Positions 8,849 to 17,743 of a stretch of DNA of 64,000 bases are shown here, in pieces. How positions within the stretch are numbered: position 1 is the first letter of the stretch; the number at the start of each line of letters is the position of its first letter. Both the position numbers and the translations under genes were made by a program. The DNA comes from Methanolinea sp. (GTDB taxonomy: Archaea; Halobacteriota; Methanomicrobia; Methanomicrobiales; Methanospirillaceae), in contig JADFCY010000004.1 in the NCBI GenBank assembly GCA_018263335.1, positions 1 through 64,000 on the forward strand, given 5' to 3'. Below the pieces are notes generated by a model. That model did not search any database. It was not told where the DNA came from and saw nothing but the letters and a program-made list of their open reading frames with translations.

Positions 8849-9307
8849 ATGAAGGTTATGGTCGGGGGAACATTCGACCCCCTCCACGATGGCCATAAAA
8901 GGCTGATCTCCCGTTCTTTTGAGATTGCAGGAAGCGCCGGTACGGTGATCATCGGCCTGACAACCGATGCCTTTGCATCGCGAAAGAGCCATCCCGTTCG
9001 TCCTTTCAACGAGAGAAGGGAATCACTGGAGAAATTTATCCGGGAGAACGGGTGGAGCGCATCATGGACGATCCAACCCCTCAATGACCGTTTTGGGTCT
9101 GCACTGGACGATGAGTTCGATGCCCTCGTGGTCAGTGAGGAGACGCTTCCCATCGCCCGGGACATCAACATGCTCCGCAAGGAGCGGGGCCATCAGAAAG
9201 TGGACATCCATCAGATCACCTGTGTCCTTGCCGAGGATGGAAAATGGATCTCAAGCACCAGGATATATCGCGGAGAGATCGATGATCACGGCAGGCTGCT
9301 CTCCTGA
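8849..9307 (+). CDS. coaD: Phosphopantetheine adenylyltransferase, archaeal type
   Basis: A 152-residue nucleotidyltransferase that converts 4'-phosphopantetheine and ATP to dephospho-CoA. The cytidylyltransferase-like GGTFDPLHDGHKRLI with the T/HxGH-type motif is at the N-terminus, SSTRIYRGEI near the end. The archaeal form is related to eukaryotic PPAT rather than bacterial CoaD. The frame is open far upstream, but ATG 8849 starts the protein three residues before the catalytic GGTFDP and leaves a 30-nt divergent promoter gap to the gene at 8818. Confidence 0.93.
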   Translation: MKVMVGGTFDPLHDGHKRLISRSFEIAGSAGTVIIGLTTDAFASRKSHPVRPFNERRESLEKFIRENGWSASWTIQPLNDRFGSALDDEFDALVVSEETLPIARDINMLRKERGHQKVDIHQITCVLAEDGKWISSTRIYRGEIDDHGRLLS

Positions 9308-9361
9308 TTGGCGCGGCCCCTGAAGTATGACCAGTGGATTTGTAGAACCGTAACCATCAAC

Positions 9362-9505
9362 TCAATTTAATACCTTGGCATGGGGAATGGGTAACTGGTA
9401 CTCACAGCATCTCTTTTTGATCATATTGTGAACAGAATCAGCCGCAGCCACTTCGACATTCCTGTATGCCCACGTTGCATTCAGAATCTTTTTCGCCGTT
9501 GCCAT
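9362..9505 (-). CDS. Small ORF, 47 residues, unrecognised
   Basis: In the otherwise empty 346-nt space between coaD and the TPR gene, the minus strand encodes 47 residues from ATG 9503-9505 to TGA 9362-9364. It begins MATAKKILNATWAYRNVEVA and ends PIPHAKVLN. It looks protein-like: an amphipathic helix and a balanced composition including two adjacent Cys. No clear Shine-Dalgarno precedes it and I recognise no family. The rest of 9308-9653 shows nothing I can name. Confidence 0.35.
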   Translation of the reverse strand: MATAKKILNATWAYRNVEVAAADSVHNMIKKRCCEYQLPIPHAKVLN

Positions 9506-9653
9506 AATCCAGTCAGGGACAAAATGACAATTGAACCGGGTCCATCATGCACATTGATATCAATGGACACTTTACCATGAGAGTGATACTCCCAGCATCA
9601 TTTTTTTCTCATCTATTCACGTTCCGGCAGTGCGCAGGAAAAAATAAAGTTGG

Positions 9654-10262
9654 CTATACGAGCTCCCTCTTTGTCAGGATGAAACCGGTGGCGACTCCCA
9701 AGGCAGCGGATGCGAGTATCCACGACAGGGGCGCCTTCGCAGTCGTGGGCTCCGGTCCGGGAGACTCGTTCATCTCACCGATAAGGAACATCGCCATCTG
9801 GATCGCTTCATTCGCTTCATCATTTCGGCCAAGGTTGGAGAGTGCTGTCGACCTGTCAATCCAGGCTTTTGAGAGCCGTGGGTCAAGTTCAATTGCGCGG
9901 TCGGCAGCCTCGAGTGCCTCTTCATCCCTTCCTAGGGAGATGAGTGCGCTTGCGCGGTTAGTCCAGGCCTCTGCCTGCTTCTCATCGATCGCAAGCGCCC
10001 GGTCCGAGGCGACAAGCGACTGGTTGTACTCTCCCATGGCGTTCAGTATCCCCGCCCGGGTGATCCAGGCGAGGGTGAAATTCGGGTCTATCGAGAGGGC
10101 CTTATCGATGGATTCGAGTGCTGCGGGAAAGTTCCCCTCGACGGCAAGGTCGACACCATTGTTGTAGGCATCGATTGCCTCCATCGCAGGCGCTGCAGCC
10201 CCACAGGTCACCAATGCGACTACGGAGCATGCGGCAATAAAAAGCAGAACACGGCAATTCAT
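9654..10262 (-). CDS. Secreted/membrane TPR-repeat protein
   Basis: A 202-residue protein with an N-terminal signal peptide (MNCRVLLFIAACSVVALVTCG, through about residue 27), about four consecutive 34-residue TPR repeats (for example AWITRAGILNAMGEYNQSLV), and one C-terminal membrane helix followed by a short basic tail. It is therefore probably displayed outside the cell and anchored by its C-terminus. TPRs bind other proteins; no partner is evident. The frame is open upstream to 10328, but the signal peptide and a GGAAGGGA-like ribosome site support ATG 10262. Confidence 0.8.
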   Translation of the reverse strand: MNCRVLLFIAACSVVALVTCGAAAPAMEAIDAYNNGVDLAVEGNFPAALESIDKALSIDPNFTLAWITRAGILNAMGEYNQSLVASDRALAIDEKQAEAWTNRASALISLGRDEEALEAADRAIELDPRLSKAWIDRSTALSNLGRNDEANEAIQMAMFLIGEMNESPGPEPTTAKAPLSWILASAALGVATGFILTKRELV

Positions 10263-10466
10263 CAAAAATCCCTTCCTTTCTATTCGTTTTGAAAGCGGGA
10301 CGGGAAATACTTTCCCTTTTCCTTTCACCAGGTTTTTGGTGAGTCAGCCTGGTCTGGCGATGAAGATGAGACTCACGGAATGCACGTGGTCCAGAATAAA
10401 CACAGAAAATAGCAAAAACATCGCCACATTTTCATTTGCCTTACCGCACATACAATCGTGCGCAAT

Positions 10467-10497
10467 TAAGAAAATTTCTTATTGAGCCTGAATTTTA
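10467..10497. repeat. Two adjacent AT-rich inverted repeats
   Basis: TAAGAAA-A-TTTCTTA (10467-10481) is a perfect 7-bp inverted repeat, followed at once by GAATT-TT-AATTC. They lie just beyond the stop of the 10508-10999 minus-strand ORF and upstream of the start of the TPR gene, so they could be a terminator or an operator. Nothing in the sequence decides between these. Confidence 0.3.
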
Positions 10498-10507
10498 ATT
10501 CGGACAC

Positions 10508-10999
10508 CTAATGCCCGGCCCCCTCATGAGGGGATATGGTGGCAGCATCCATAAGAGGTGCAATCCGCCCAACGGACACTACCGGGACTGCCCCGTATAT
10601 CAGAACTCTTTCAGGATACCGTATCCCCAGTTCCGAGAGACGGCCGCACCTTTTCAGGTCTCCCCTATCGGCGCAGAACAGGCCTCCCTGTTCCAGGAAC
10701 CGGCTGGCCATTACCGGCGAAATGAGAGAGATCGACTCCCTCTCTCCAGGGACAAGAGACCACCGGTGAAGGTAATAGAGTGAGGGGAGGTCTTTTCGGG
10801 GATGCTCGTAAAGATCTCTTCCCCTCATAAAAACACCGCGTTCCGGGTCCCTTGGGGCCCTGAACAGGCATGTATCCTGCTCTGTATCAAGTGTGGTATT
10901 GTTCTGCTCATGAACAATCTTTTTTATGACCAATCTCTCCTCATCCTGTGCGTGTGTATCGATGAAGCGATAACGGCAGTGCATACCTATGGATGCCAT
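10508..10999 (-). CDS. Hypothetical protein
   Basis: A 163-residue frame beginning MASIGMHCRYRFIDTHAQDE and ending SPHEGAGH. It looks protein-like in its first 100 residues (mixed acidic/basic helix, then RWSLVPGERESISLISPV), and a TATA-like GAATAAACC lies about 30 nt upstream on the same strand. I do not recognise a domain. Other frames across this stretch are also open but are richer in Pro/Arg and less protein-like. ATG 10984 (MHCRYR) is an alternative start. It could be a fast-evolving lineage-specific gene, and I am unsure it is translated. Confidence 0.42.
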   Translation of the reverse strand: MASIGMHCRYRFIDTHAQDEERLVIKKIVHEQNNTTLDTEQDTCLFRAPRDPERGVFMRGRDLYEHPRKDLPSLYYLHRWSLVPGERESISLISPVMASRFLEQGGLFCADRGDLKRCGRLSELGIRYPERVLIYGAVPVVSVGRIAPLMDAATISPHEGAGH

Positions 11000-11260
11000 T
11001 CCGTGGATGGCTGCCGCAGCAAATCACATGGTTTATTCAAACCACGTTGAGGAGTGCGCTGATGAGGGTTGAACCCCGGTTGCAACAATGCCTGGAGACG
11101 AGGAATCGCCAGCGAAAGAGGGGTGTGTTCATGAGATGTGAGCGATGGCAGTTCATTATTTTGGAACGACGGGAACTGCAGTCTGTTTCTCGCGGGGTCT
11201 TGCGCTTGAGTGAGGCATCCCAGGACTTCTCAGGGAGTAAAGAAAAATTTCCGGCAATAC

Positions 11261-11731
11261 TCAGATGATATGGCTCGTGATGTCTTTTGAGATCAGCCAG
11301 TCGCAGTAGACGCACCGCAGTCCCTTCGGCTGCACAAGGAAACACGAATGGATCGGCTCGTTCGTGTTCGATATGCACCCGGGGTTCGGGCATCGCACGA
11401 TCCCGATCACCTCCGAGGGGATCTCGACACCCTTCTTATCCCACACCTTGTAATTGCGGATGATGTTGATGGAGGCCCGCGGGGCGATCAGCGCGATCTT
11501 GTCCACCTCTTCTTTCCGCAGCTCCCTGTTCTTGATCTTCACGATATCCTTGAACCCGATCTTGCCGCTCTCCACGTTGGTTGCAACTGAGATCGACTCC
11601 TGGGTAGTCCCCGTGATCCCGATTATCCGAAGCACGTTGAGGGCCTCTCCCGCGGTGATATGGTCGATCACCGTCCCGTTCTCGATGGGGCTGATCAGGA
11701 GACCTTTGGGTGCGTTCTTTTCCTTTCTCAT
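11261..11731 (-). CDS. pyrI: Aspartate carbamoyltransferase regulatory subunit
   Basis: A 156-residue regulatory chain of ATCase, which binds nucleotide effectors and holds the catalytic trimers together. The N-terminal allosteric domain has [14 protein letters not shown] near residue 15. The C-terminal zinc domain has four Cys in the pattern CPNPGC...C...CVYC near residues 115-145. The ATG overlaps the end of pyrB by 4 nt (11728-11731), so the two chains are translationally coupled and made together. Confidence 0.96.
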   Translation of the reverse strand: MRKEKNAPKGLLISPIENGTVIDHITAGEALNVLRIIGITGTTQESISVATNVESGKIGFKDIVKIKNRELRKEEVDKIALIAPRASINIIRNYKVWDKKGVEIPSEVIGIVRCPNPGCISNTNEPIHSCFLVQPKGLRCVYCDWLISKDITSHII

Positions 11732-12624
11732 GCCATCACCCGCAGGAGCATTGCCATCCGTACCGGGATTCCGTTTGCCGATTGCTCGAAATAACGGGCG
11801 TAAGGGAGGTGATCCACACGTGGATCAATCTCATTGACCCTGGGCAGAGGGTGCAGAACTACGAGGTGATCTCGCACTCCCGTCAGAAGTTCCGGGGTAA
11901 CCCTGTAACTCGATGCGACTTTGAAATAGGAGGCAGAATCCGGGAAACGTTCCCGTTGTATCCGTGTGACGTAGAGGACATCAAGGTCTCTTACCACCTC
12001 CTGCACGTCATCATGCTCGATCACCTCTGTTCCTGTGTCCCGTAGCTCGCCTGCAAGGCCTGAGGGGAGCTCGAGCCCTTTTGGCGATATGGTGTGGAGC
12101 GTGGCCCGGTAAAGGGAGAGGGCATGGGCAAGCGAGTGTGCAGTCCTCCCATACCGGAGATCACCGAGCAGGCCGACGGTGACACCCTCGAGCGGCATCG
12201 ACTGCCGGATGGTGTAGAGGTCAAGGAGTGTCTGCGAAGGATGCTGCCCGGCCCCGTCGCCCGCATTGATGACAGGTACCTGTGCAAACTCGCTCGCCAG
12301 GCGGGCCGCTCCTTCTTTGGGATGGCGGAGCACGATCGCATCGACGTACCCGCTCACCACCCGGATAGTGTCGGCGAGTGTCTCGCCCTTCACCATGGAG
12401 CTTGCCTCCACGCTGTCCATCGAGATCGACTGCCCGCCGAGGCGGGCAATGGCAGAGGCAAACGACATCCTCGTCCTGGTGCTTGGTTCAAAGAAAAGGA
12501 GGCCAAGAAGCTTTCCTTTCAGGGCCTGTGAATTGTACTCCTGTCCCTGGAGGGCCTGCGCGTGGTCCAGTATTCCGTCGATCTCGGCCCTGTCCAGATC
12601 ACGGATGGATATGATGTGCCGCAT
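11728..12624 (-). CDS. pyrB: Aspartate carbamoyltransferase catalytic subunit
   Basis: A 298-residue enzyme that condenses carbamoyl phosphate with aspartate in pyrimidine synthesis. It shows the carbamoyl-phosphate site [12 protein letters not shown] near residue 48, the HPKEGA and [19 protein letters not shown] region near 130, and the C-terminal [14 protein letters not shown]. The length is normal. It is followed by pyrI with a 4-nt overlap. Confidence 0.97.
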   Translation of the reverse strand: MRHIISIRDLDRAEIDGILDHAQALQGQEYNSQALKGKLLGLLFFEPSTRTRMSFASAIARLGGQSISMDSVEASSMVKGETLADTIRVVSGYVDAIVLRHPKEGAARLASEFAQVPVINAGDGAGQHPSQTLLDLYTIRQSMPLEGVTVGLLGDLRYGRTAHSLAHALSLYRATLHTISPKGLELPSGLAGELRDTGTEVIEHDDVQEVVRDLDVLYVTRIQRERFPDSASYFKVASSYRVTPELLTGVRDHLVVLHPLPRVNEIDPRVDHLPYARYFEQSANGIPVRMAMLLRVMA

Positions 12625-12893
12625 CGTCTTTTTTCGCCCTCTCTCTGATATCCCCGGGATGGCTACTGATCCTTTCTCTCTCTCCAGTCAATGTTGTATG
12701 GGCGGGTAATGTGATAAATGCATGTCCATTGGGCAAGAGAAGCCGGTCCAGGACTGAGGATTGACAGAAGGAAGCCTTGCTGCCAGGGCCGGTAGTGAAT
12801 CGCAACGGGGAGGCGATAGGTGGTCCATGAAGACCTGGACCTTGGGAGTCTTTAGGCGCGCCATGCCATGCTGCGATTAAAAAGGCTGGAAAT

Positions 12894-14540
12894 TCACCCC
12901 TGGCCTGCCTGCTCCTCCGGGTCAGACCCTCTCGCCTGGTCGTCCTTTCTCTTAAAAGTCGACTGGCGGCGGGAAGCGGGCCTCCTCCCGCCAGTATATT
13001 CTTTCACCTGGCTCTCCCTCGTGACCAGCAGGTTGAAGGCATGGTGTTTGGGGTTGAACCTGACCAGAACGGACGTGAATTCGGCAATGGATCCATAGGG
13101 GATTGAAAGAAGCGCCTTGTTCTTCCCAGAGATGTGGTATGAGGGAAGGATCGCATAGACTGGTTGTCCGGTGGTCCCGTCACAGATTTTGAACACATAT
13201 GTCCTGTGGTCACCAAGGTTTCCTGACAGGACAACCCCTGTAACATTGATCCTCCTGTTGAGGTGTCGCGACAGGGAGGAGAGCCGGGCATAATCCCGTG
13301 GCGAAAGGGGGAGCCCGCCTGCCGGGTCGGGAGGTACCTTTCGGAGCAATACATACGAGTACTTGATGTCGGTGTTCCGGTAACGGTATCCCTCATCTCC
13401 GGATGCGAGGGCCTCCATGAGTTCTGTCGCGTGTATGGGCGGTTTTTCTACGAAACTCCAGCAGTGATGAGGAATACAGGGGATGTTCCAGAGGAAGCGG
13501 CACGGGCCATGGAGATAGAGGCCCGACGCCGATGCATGGTGTGCGACCTGCCTCAGCTCCATTGAATTTACCATGTCGGCCGGTTCAACAATCAGGATGC
13601 TGCCATCCGAGGAGAGAGCCCTTGCATACCTCTGCACCAGCTTCCCCCTCTCTTCGGGGGTGAGCGCGGTCATCTCGTTCAGCGTATTCTGAAAGACAAT
13701 CAGGTCGAGCGATGGGGGGAGGTTGTGCAGGGGCATCGTGCCGATATCACCTCTGAGAGGTGGATGGAAGGTGACGGGATCTCCCCTGGCAAGAGTTTTT
13801 TTCGCGAGGAAACGGTAGGCCTCGATAAACTCTTCAGAGTGCTCGATTGCGTAAATATCTGCAGAACACCCGCCAATCCTTCGAAGGAAGTCGTTGATCG
13901 CAAAAGTAACGACGCCGGGACCGCACCCGAGATCGAGCACCCGCATGGACTGTTTCAGGAGCCCTGCCAGGGCAAGGTCATACATGAGATGCTCGGCCTG
14001 GACGAAGAAGACAGGGGCCTGGTAGGCCAGGTACCCGAGGACAGCATACCCTTTCCTGTACACCACTCTTTTTTTCTTTCCTTCGCGCCAGTATTCGTCC
14101 TTCTGAGATACGATTGCCTCCCTTATCTTATACAGGACGGATGGATCATTCCATGCCTTGCCGGTCTTTGCATGGATATATTGGCAGATGCCATTCTCGA
14201 CCTCGAGGGGCAGAGCAGGATGCGCAAAAAAGGCGTCCAACCTCTGGCATTCGCCAGTGGAGAGAGTCCTTCGAGAGGAGGGGGTTTTTTTCCAAAGACG
14301 AAGGTCGCCCGGGACACGCTCCGTGACAAGGTCGAGAGTGGTGAACAGGGGCCAGAGTTCGGCTGCCATGAGGGGGATCTGCCCTCCCACGCCTGCCCTC
14401 GCAAGAACTCCTGAAAGCAGGAATGGTGAATCTGACTGCGCACACTCGGCCAGGACTTCTTCCACTTCCCGTTCAGGCATGGAGGAAGAATCTGCTGCCA
14501 GGCAGATAATCCCTTCCGGGAAACAGGACGATACGTACAT
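12894..14540 (-). CDS. Rsm22-like class I SAM-dependent methyltransferase
   Basis: A 548-residue protein. The first 180 residues are helical; a SAM-binding domain follows with motif I VLDLGCGPGVVTFA near residue 200 and acidic motif II in IYAIEHSEE. After NTLNEM it has the Rsm22-type cluster GPCRFLWNIPCIPHHCWSFV with several Cys/His, then a C-terminal OB-like segment near residues 430-520 and a basic tail. Rsm22 proteins act on small-subunit rRNA or the mitochondrial ribosome. Substrate here is inferred. It is divergent from the acyl-CoA synthetase (42 nt between start codons). Confidence 0.8.
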   Translation of the reverse strand: MYVSSCFPEGIICLAADSSSMPEREVEEVLAECAQSDSPFLLSGVLARAGVGGQIPLMAAELWPLFTTLDLVTERVPGDLRLWKKTPSSRRTLSTGECQRLDAFFAHPALPLEVENGICQYIHAKTGKAWNDPSVLYKIREAIVSQKDEYWREGKKKRVVYRKGYAVLGYLAYQAPVFFVQAEHLMYDLALAGLLKQSMRVLDLGCGPGVVTFAINDFLRRIGGCSADIYAIEHSEEFIEAYRFLAKKTLARGDPVTFHPPLRGDIGTMPLHNLPPSLDLIVFQNTLNEMTALTPEERGKLVQRYARALSSDGSILIVEPADMVNSMELRQVAHHASASGLYLHGPCRFLWNIPCIPHHCWSFVEKPPIHATELMEALASGDEGYRYRNTDIKYSYVLLRKVPPDPAGGLPLSPRDYARLSSLSRHLNRRINVTGVVLSGNLGDHRTYVFKICDGTTGQPVYAILPSYHISGKNKALLSIPYGSIAEFTSVLVRFNPKHHAFNLLVTRESQVKEYTGGRRPASRRQSTFKRKDDQARGSDPEEQAGQG

Positions 14541-14582
14541 AACTTACCGGGCCAAAGGTGAGAACGAGAGAATTCACCCTGT

Positions 14583-16673
14583 ATGAGAGGCGATCCAAGC
14601 GTGAAGAGAGAGATGAAAGGGGGAGATGCTCCGTTATTGCTTCCCGAGCAGGAGGGGATGGCACTCCTCGAAGCAGCAGGGATCCCGGTCCCGGAGCACG
14701 GTGTTGCGACATCACCTGAGGAGGCGGGAAGGATTGCCGGGTCAATAGGATTCCCGGTGGTGATGAAAGTGGTGTCGCCCCAGGTGGTGCACAAGAGCGA
14801 TGCGGGGGGAGTCGTTTCTGGTATCCATTCTGTTGAGGAAGCACGAGACGCGTTCAGGGCAATATCCGGATCGGTCCTCGAGAAGATCCCCGGGGCGAAG
14901 ATCTCTGGAATAATCGTGGCAAAGCAGTACCCTCAGGGTTTCGAACTCCTTGTCGGGGGAAGGACGGACCCTGCATTCGGGAAGGTGATAACCTTCGGCA
15001 TTGGAGGCACGCTCGTCGAACTCCTCCGCGACGTGTCTATCAGGGTGCTTCCCGTCGACAGGGCAACTGTCGAGGAGATGATCGACGAGATCCGCGGGTC
15101 CCGGATCATACGGGGTTTCCGGGGTTCGGACCCTCTTGACAGGGAAGCCCTCGTGGATGCGATCCTTCGCCTCGCGCAGCTCTTCGAGGAGGATCCGGAT
15201 TGGTATGAATTCGACATCAACCCCCTGATCCTGTATACACGCGGCTGTGTCGCGGTGGATGCAAGGGTGTATCTCGCCCGTGGGAAGGAGAAAGAGACGG
15301 TTGCTCCCCGACCTTCCCCAGGGGAATCCCTCTTCTCCCCAGGTTCAGTTGCCGTTATCGGCGCCTCATCAGATCCTCAAAAGATTGGCTACGTCGTCCT
15401 CCGGAACCTCCTCCAGTTCCCGGGGGCAGTCTATCCTGTCAACCCGAAGAGCCAGGAGATCCTCGGGAAACGTGCCTACCCCCGAATCACGGATGTTCCA
15501 GGCGAGGTGGATGCTGCAGTCATCGCAATTCCTGCCCCGGCAGTCCCTGGTGCCCTTCGCCAGTGCACGGAGAAGGGCGTGAAGCTTGCCATCATCCTCT
15601 CATCGGGGTTTCGCGAGAGTGGGGAGGAAGGCGCGGCGCTCGAGGAGGAGATCCTGAAGATCGCAATGGAAGGGGATATGCGCATTGTGGGCCCGAACTG
15701 CCTTGGGATCATTCTCCCCCACATGAACCTCAATACCACGTTTGATCCCGTCTCACCTATGCACGGCCATATCGGTTTTATCTCCCAGAGTGGTGCGGTC
15801 GTCACGACCATCGTTGACTGGAGCATTCCTGAACACATAGGTTTTTCAATGGTGATAAGCGTTGGAAACCAGGTTGACCTGGGATTCGTTGACTTCATCC
15901 GCGTGGTTGCAGCCGATCCCCATACCCGGGCCATCATCCTTTACATCGAGGAGATACGGCGAGGGAGGGAGTTTCTCAGTGCAGTCAGGGAGATCACAGC
16001 GACAAAACCGGTAATCGCGCTCAAGTCAGGATCTTCACGCAAAGGACAGAAAGCGGCCGCCTCGCACACCGGCTCCCTCGCAGGGAATTACCAGGTGTAC
16101 CAGGCAGCATTCCGCCAGGCCGGGATCATCCCTGTCTTTACCATCCAGGAGGCCTTCGATGTCGCAGAACTCCTGGCCTCTGAGGGGTACCCGAAAGGGA
16201 ACAGGGCGCTTGTGGTCACCACGGCAGGCGGGTTTGCAGTGATGGCATCCGATTACGCGGACTGGTACGGTATCTCCCTCCCGCCCCTCCCCGAAGAGAT
16301 GATAAAGGCCCTCGACGAGTTCCTTCCCCCGATGTGGAGCAGGGAGAACCCCCTTGACATCATAGGCGACGGCGGGGCAGAACGGTATGCAAGGGTCTTT
16401 GACGTACTGAGCCGGTTCCAGGACTACTGGGACATTGCCGTTGTGATCGCGGTCCCTTCGGCGATTCTCGACCCTGCACACCTTGGCCAGGAGATTGCAA
16501 GGTTCTCGAGGAATACCCACAAGATGGTCATAGGCTGCATCCTCGGGGGCGACAGCATGAAGAGCGGTGAACGGGTGCTGCGGGAGAGGCATATCCCGAA
16601 TTACCGTGAGATAGACGGGGCATTCAGGGCAGTGGGGAGGGCGCTCTCCACCCGCCCCTATATGGTGAGATGA
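14583..16673 (+). CDS. Acyl-CoA synthetase (ADP-forming), beta-alpha fusion
   Basis: A 696-residue single-chain acetyl/acyl-CoA synthetase that interconverts acyl-CoA + ADP + Pi and acid + ATP + CoA. The ATP-grasp (beta) domain comes first (about 20-235, GFPVVMKVVSPQVVHKSDAG). The CoA-binding Rossmann domain follows (about 255-390, SVAVIGASSDPQKIG), and then the succinyl-CoA-ligase-like domain, with the phosphohistidine in the region AAASHTGSLAGNY near residue 500. The order is beta then alpha, the reverse of many bacterial fusions. Acid specificity is not readable. ATG 14613 (MKGGDA) is an alternative start. Confidence 0.92.
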   Translation: MRGDPSVKREMKGGDAPLLLPEQEGMALLEAAGIPVPEHGVATSPEEAGRIAGSIGFPVVMKVVSPQVVHKSDAGGVVSGIHSVEEARDAFRAISGSVLEKIPGAKISGIIVAKQYPQGFELLVGGRTDPAFGKVITFGIGGTLVELLRDVSIRVLPVDRATVEEMIDEIRGSRIIRGFRGSDPLDREALVDAILRLAQLFEEDPDWYEFDINPLILYTRGCVAVDARVYLARGKEKETVAPRPSPGESLFSPGSVAVIGASSDPQKIGYVVLRNLLQFPGAVYPVNPKSQEILGKRAYPRITDVPGEVDAAVIAIPAPAVPGALRQCTEKGVKLAIILSSGFRESGEEGAALEEEILKIAMEGDMRIVGPNCLGIILPHMNLNTTFDPVSPMHGHIGFISQSGAVVTTIVDWSIPEHIGFSMVISVGNQVDLGFVDFIRVVAADPHTRAIILYIEEIRRGREFLSAVREITATKPVIALKSGSSRKGQKAAASHTGSLAGNYQVYQAAFRQAGIIPVFTIQEAFDVAELLASEGYPKGNRALVVTTAGGFAVMASDYADWYGISLPPLPEEMIKALDEFLPPMWSRENPLDIIGDGGAERYARVFDVLSRFQDYWDIAVVIAVPSAILDPAHLGQEIARFSRNTHKMVIGCILGGDSMKSGERVLRERHIPNYREIDGAFRAVGRALSTRPYMVR

Positions 16674-17743
16674 GACACGCGTTCAGAGATCCTGGTAATG
16701 GCCAGGCAAGGAGAATTGATTGTCGTTGACGAGGAACCCCGCGTGACCACACCCTGCTCATGCAAGGAGATATTGCAACCTGTCGGAAAGAGAAGGCGCC
16801 ACCCACGTCAAACCGCCTTGGTTCCACAATGCGACAGCCTCCCCGTTCGGGTGCCAGTATCATTACGGGGAAGAAGTACTGGCCTGTTACCCAATCAATG
16901 AAGATGGACAAGGGAAACCCGTCCGCCGGCGTCCCGCGTATCAATCAGGATTCTGATATTCATTCATGACTTGAGGAGAGCAATCCCCCTGATCCCCTGA
17001 TTGAACCATGTGGTTCAATCATCGAATCGTGCATTATCTGGTTCGCACTTTCATGATGTGTCCAATTTAAGTAAGAGGCAGAATGACAGTGGTGTGGTGA
17101 GGCATGGAAGTGAGGCCGGAGGATTGCCACCCCGAAGCAGGGGCGATCGGTGACAGGATTCTATGTGGCGGTAAAAGGAATCATGTTCATCCCGTTCATC
17201 GAAGAGGCACGATGCCCGTCCCTAACGTGCCGAGGAATCCCCGTGCCCCGCTGTCCCCTGCGAGGAGGCTTGGGACAGCATGCAACACCACCCCGAATGA
17301 CATCCACCAAACCGTCAGAGGAACGCACACATCCTTGGAGCATCACACCCTATCGGCAATTGGACACTTGTAGCGCATGCCAGATCCTGAAAACTTGCAC
17401 ACTCACAACAGATACAGACCGCGCTCCCGGCAGTAACTTTCGCTGCAGGGAGCATGAATACTCATTTTTTTCTTCATCCCCAGGACGTCTCTTCGGCACT
17501 TGAATTGCAAAGAATTCTTGTATAACGCGTGAGATTGATTGAAATCCAGGTCTCATTCAATCATTGCGTGAACTCCGTGAAGATACATGTGATTGAATAT
17601 CCGGATTTCAGCCGGGTAATCCCATGATCACCCACGCCTAGGATTTGAAAGAATATTCCCAGGTTTTCTGAAGAATATCCGCATGAATGAAATAGATCTG
17701 TACCATGGAAAAAGCATTATAAAAGGAAAGGATGTTAAGTGGG
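16674..17743. other. Gene-poor interval of about 1.07 kb
   Basis: Between two convergent genes there is no frame I would call a gene. Plus-strand frames at 16698-16901 and 17150-17503 are open, and the second has a Cys pattern near its end (TCSACQILKTCTL). Both, however, lack domain similarity and are rich in Pro/Arg/Thr. Decayed gene remnants are possible. Confidence 0.5.

Noticed and set aside
10467..10497. Inverted repeats as an integration or attachment site
   Set aside because: No integrase, no tRNA at this position and no matching second copy seen in the window.
16698..16901. 67-codon frame after the acyl-CoA synthetase
   Set aside because: The first 25 residues look plausible, but the rest is Pro/Arg-rich, with no family and no partner.
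17150..17503. 117-codon plus frame with a Cys pattern
   Set aside because: The composition is unlike neighbouring genes, with no supported start; at best a decayed remnant.
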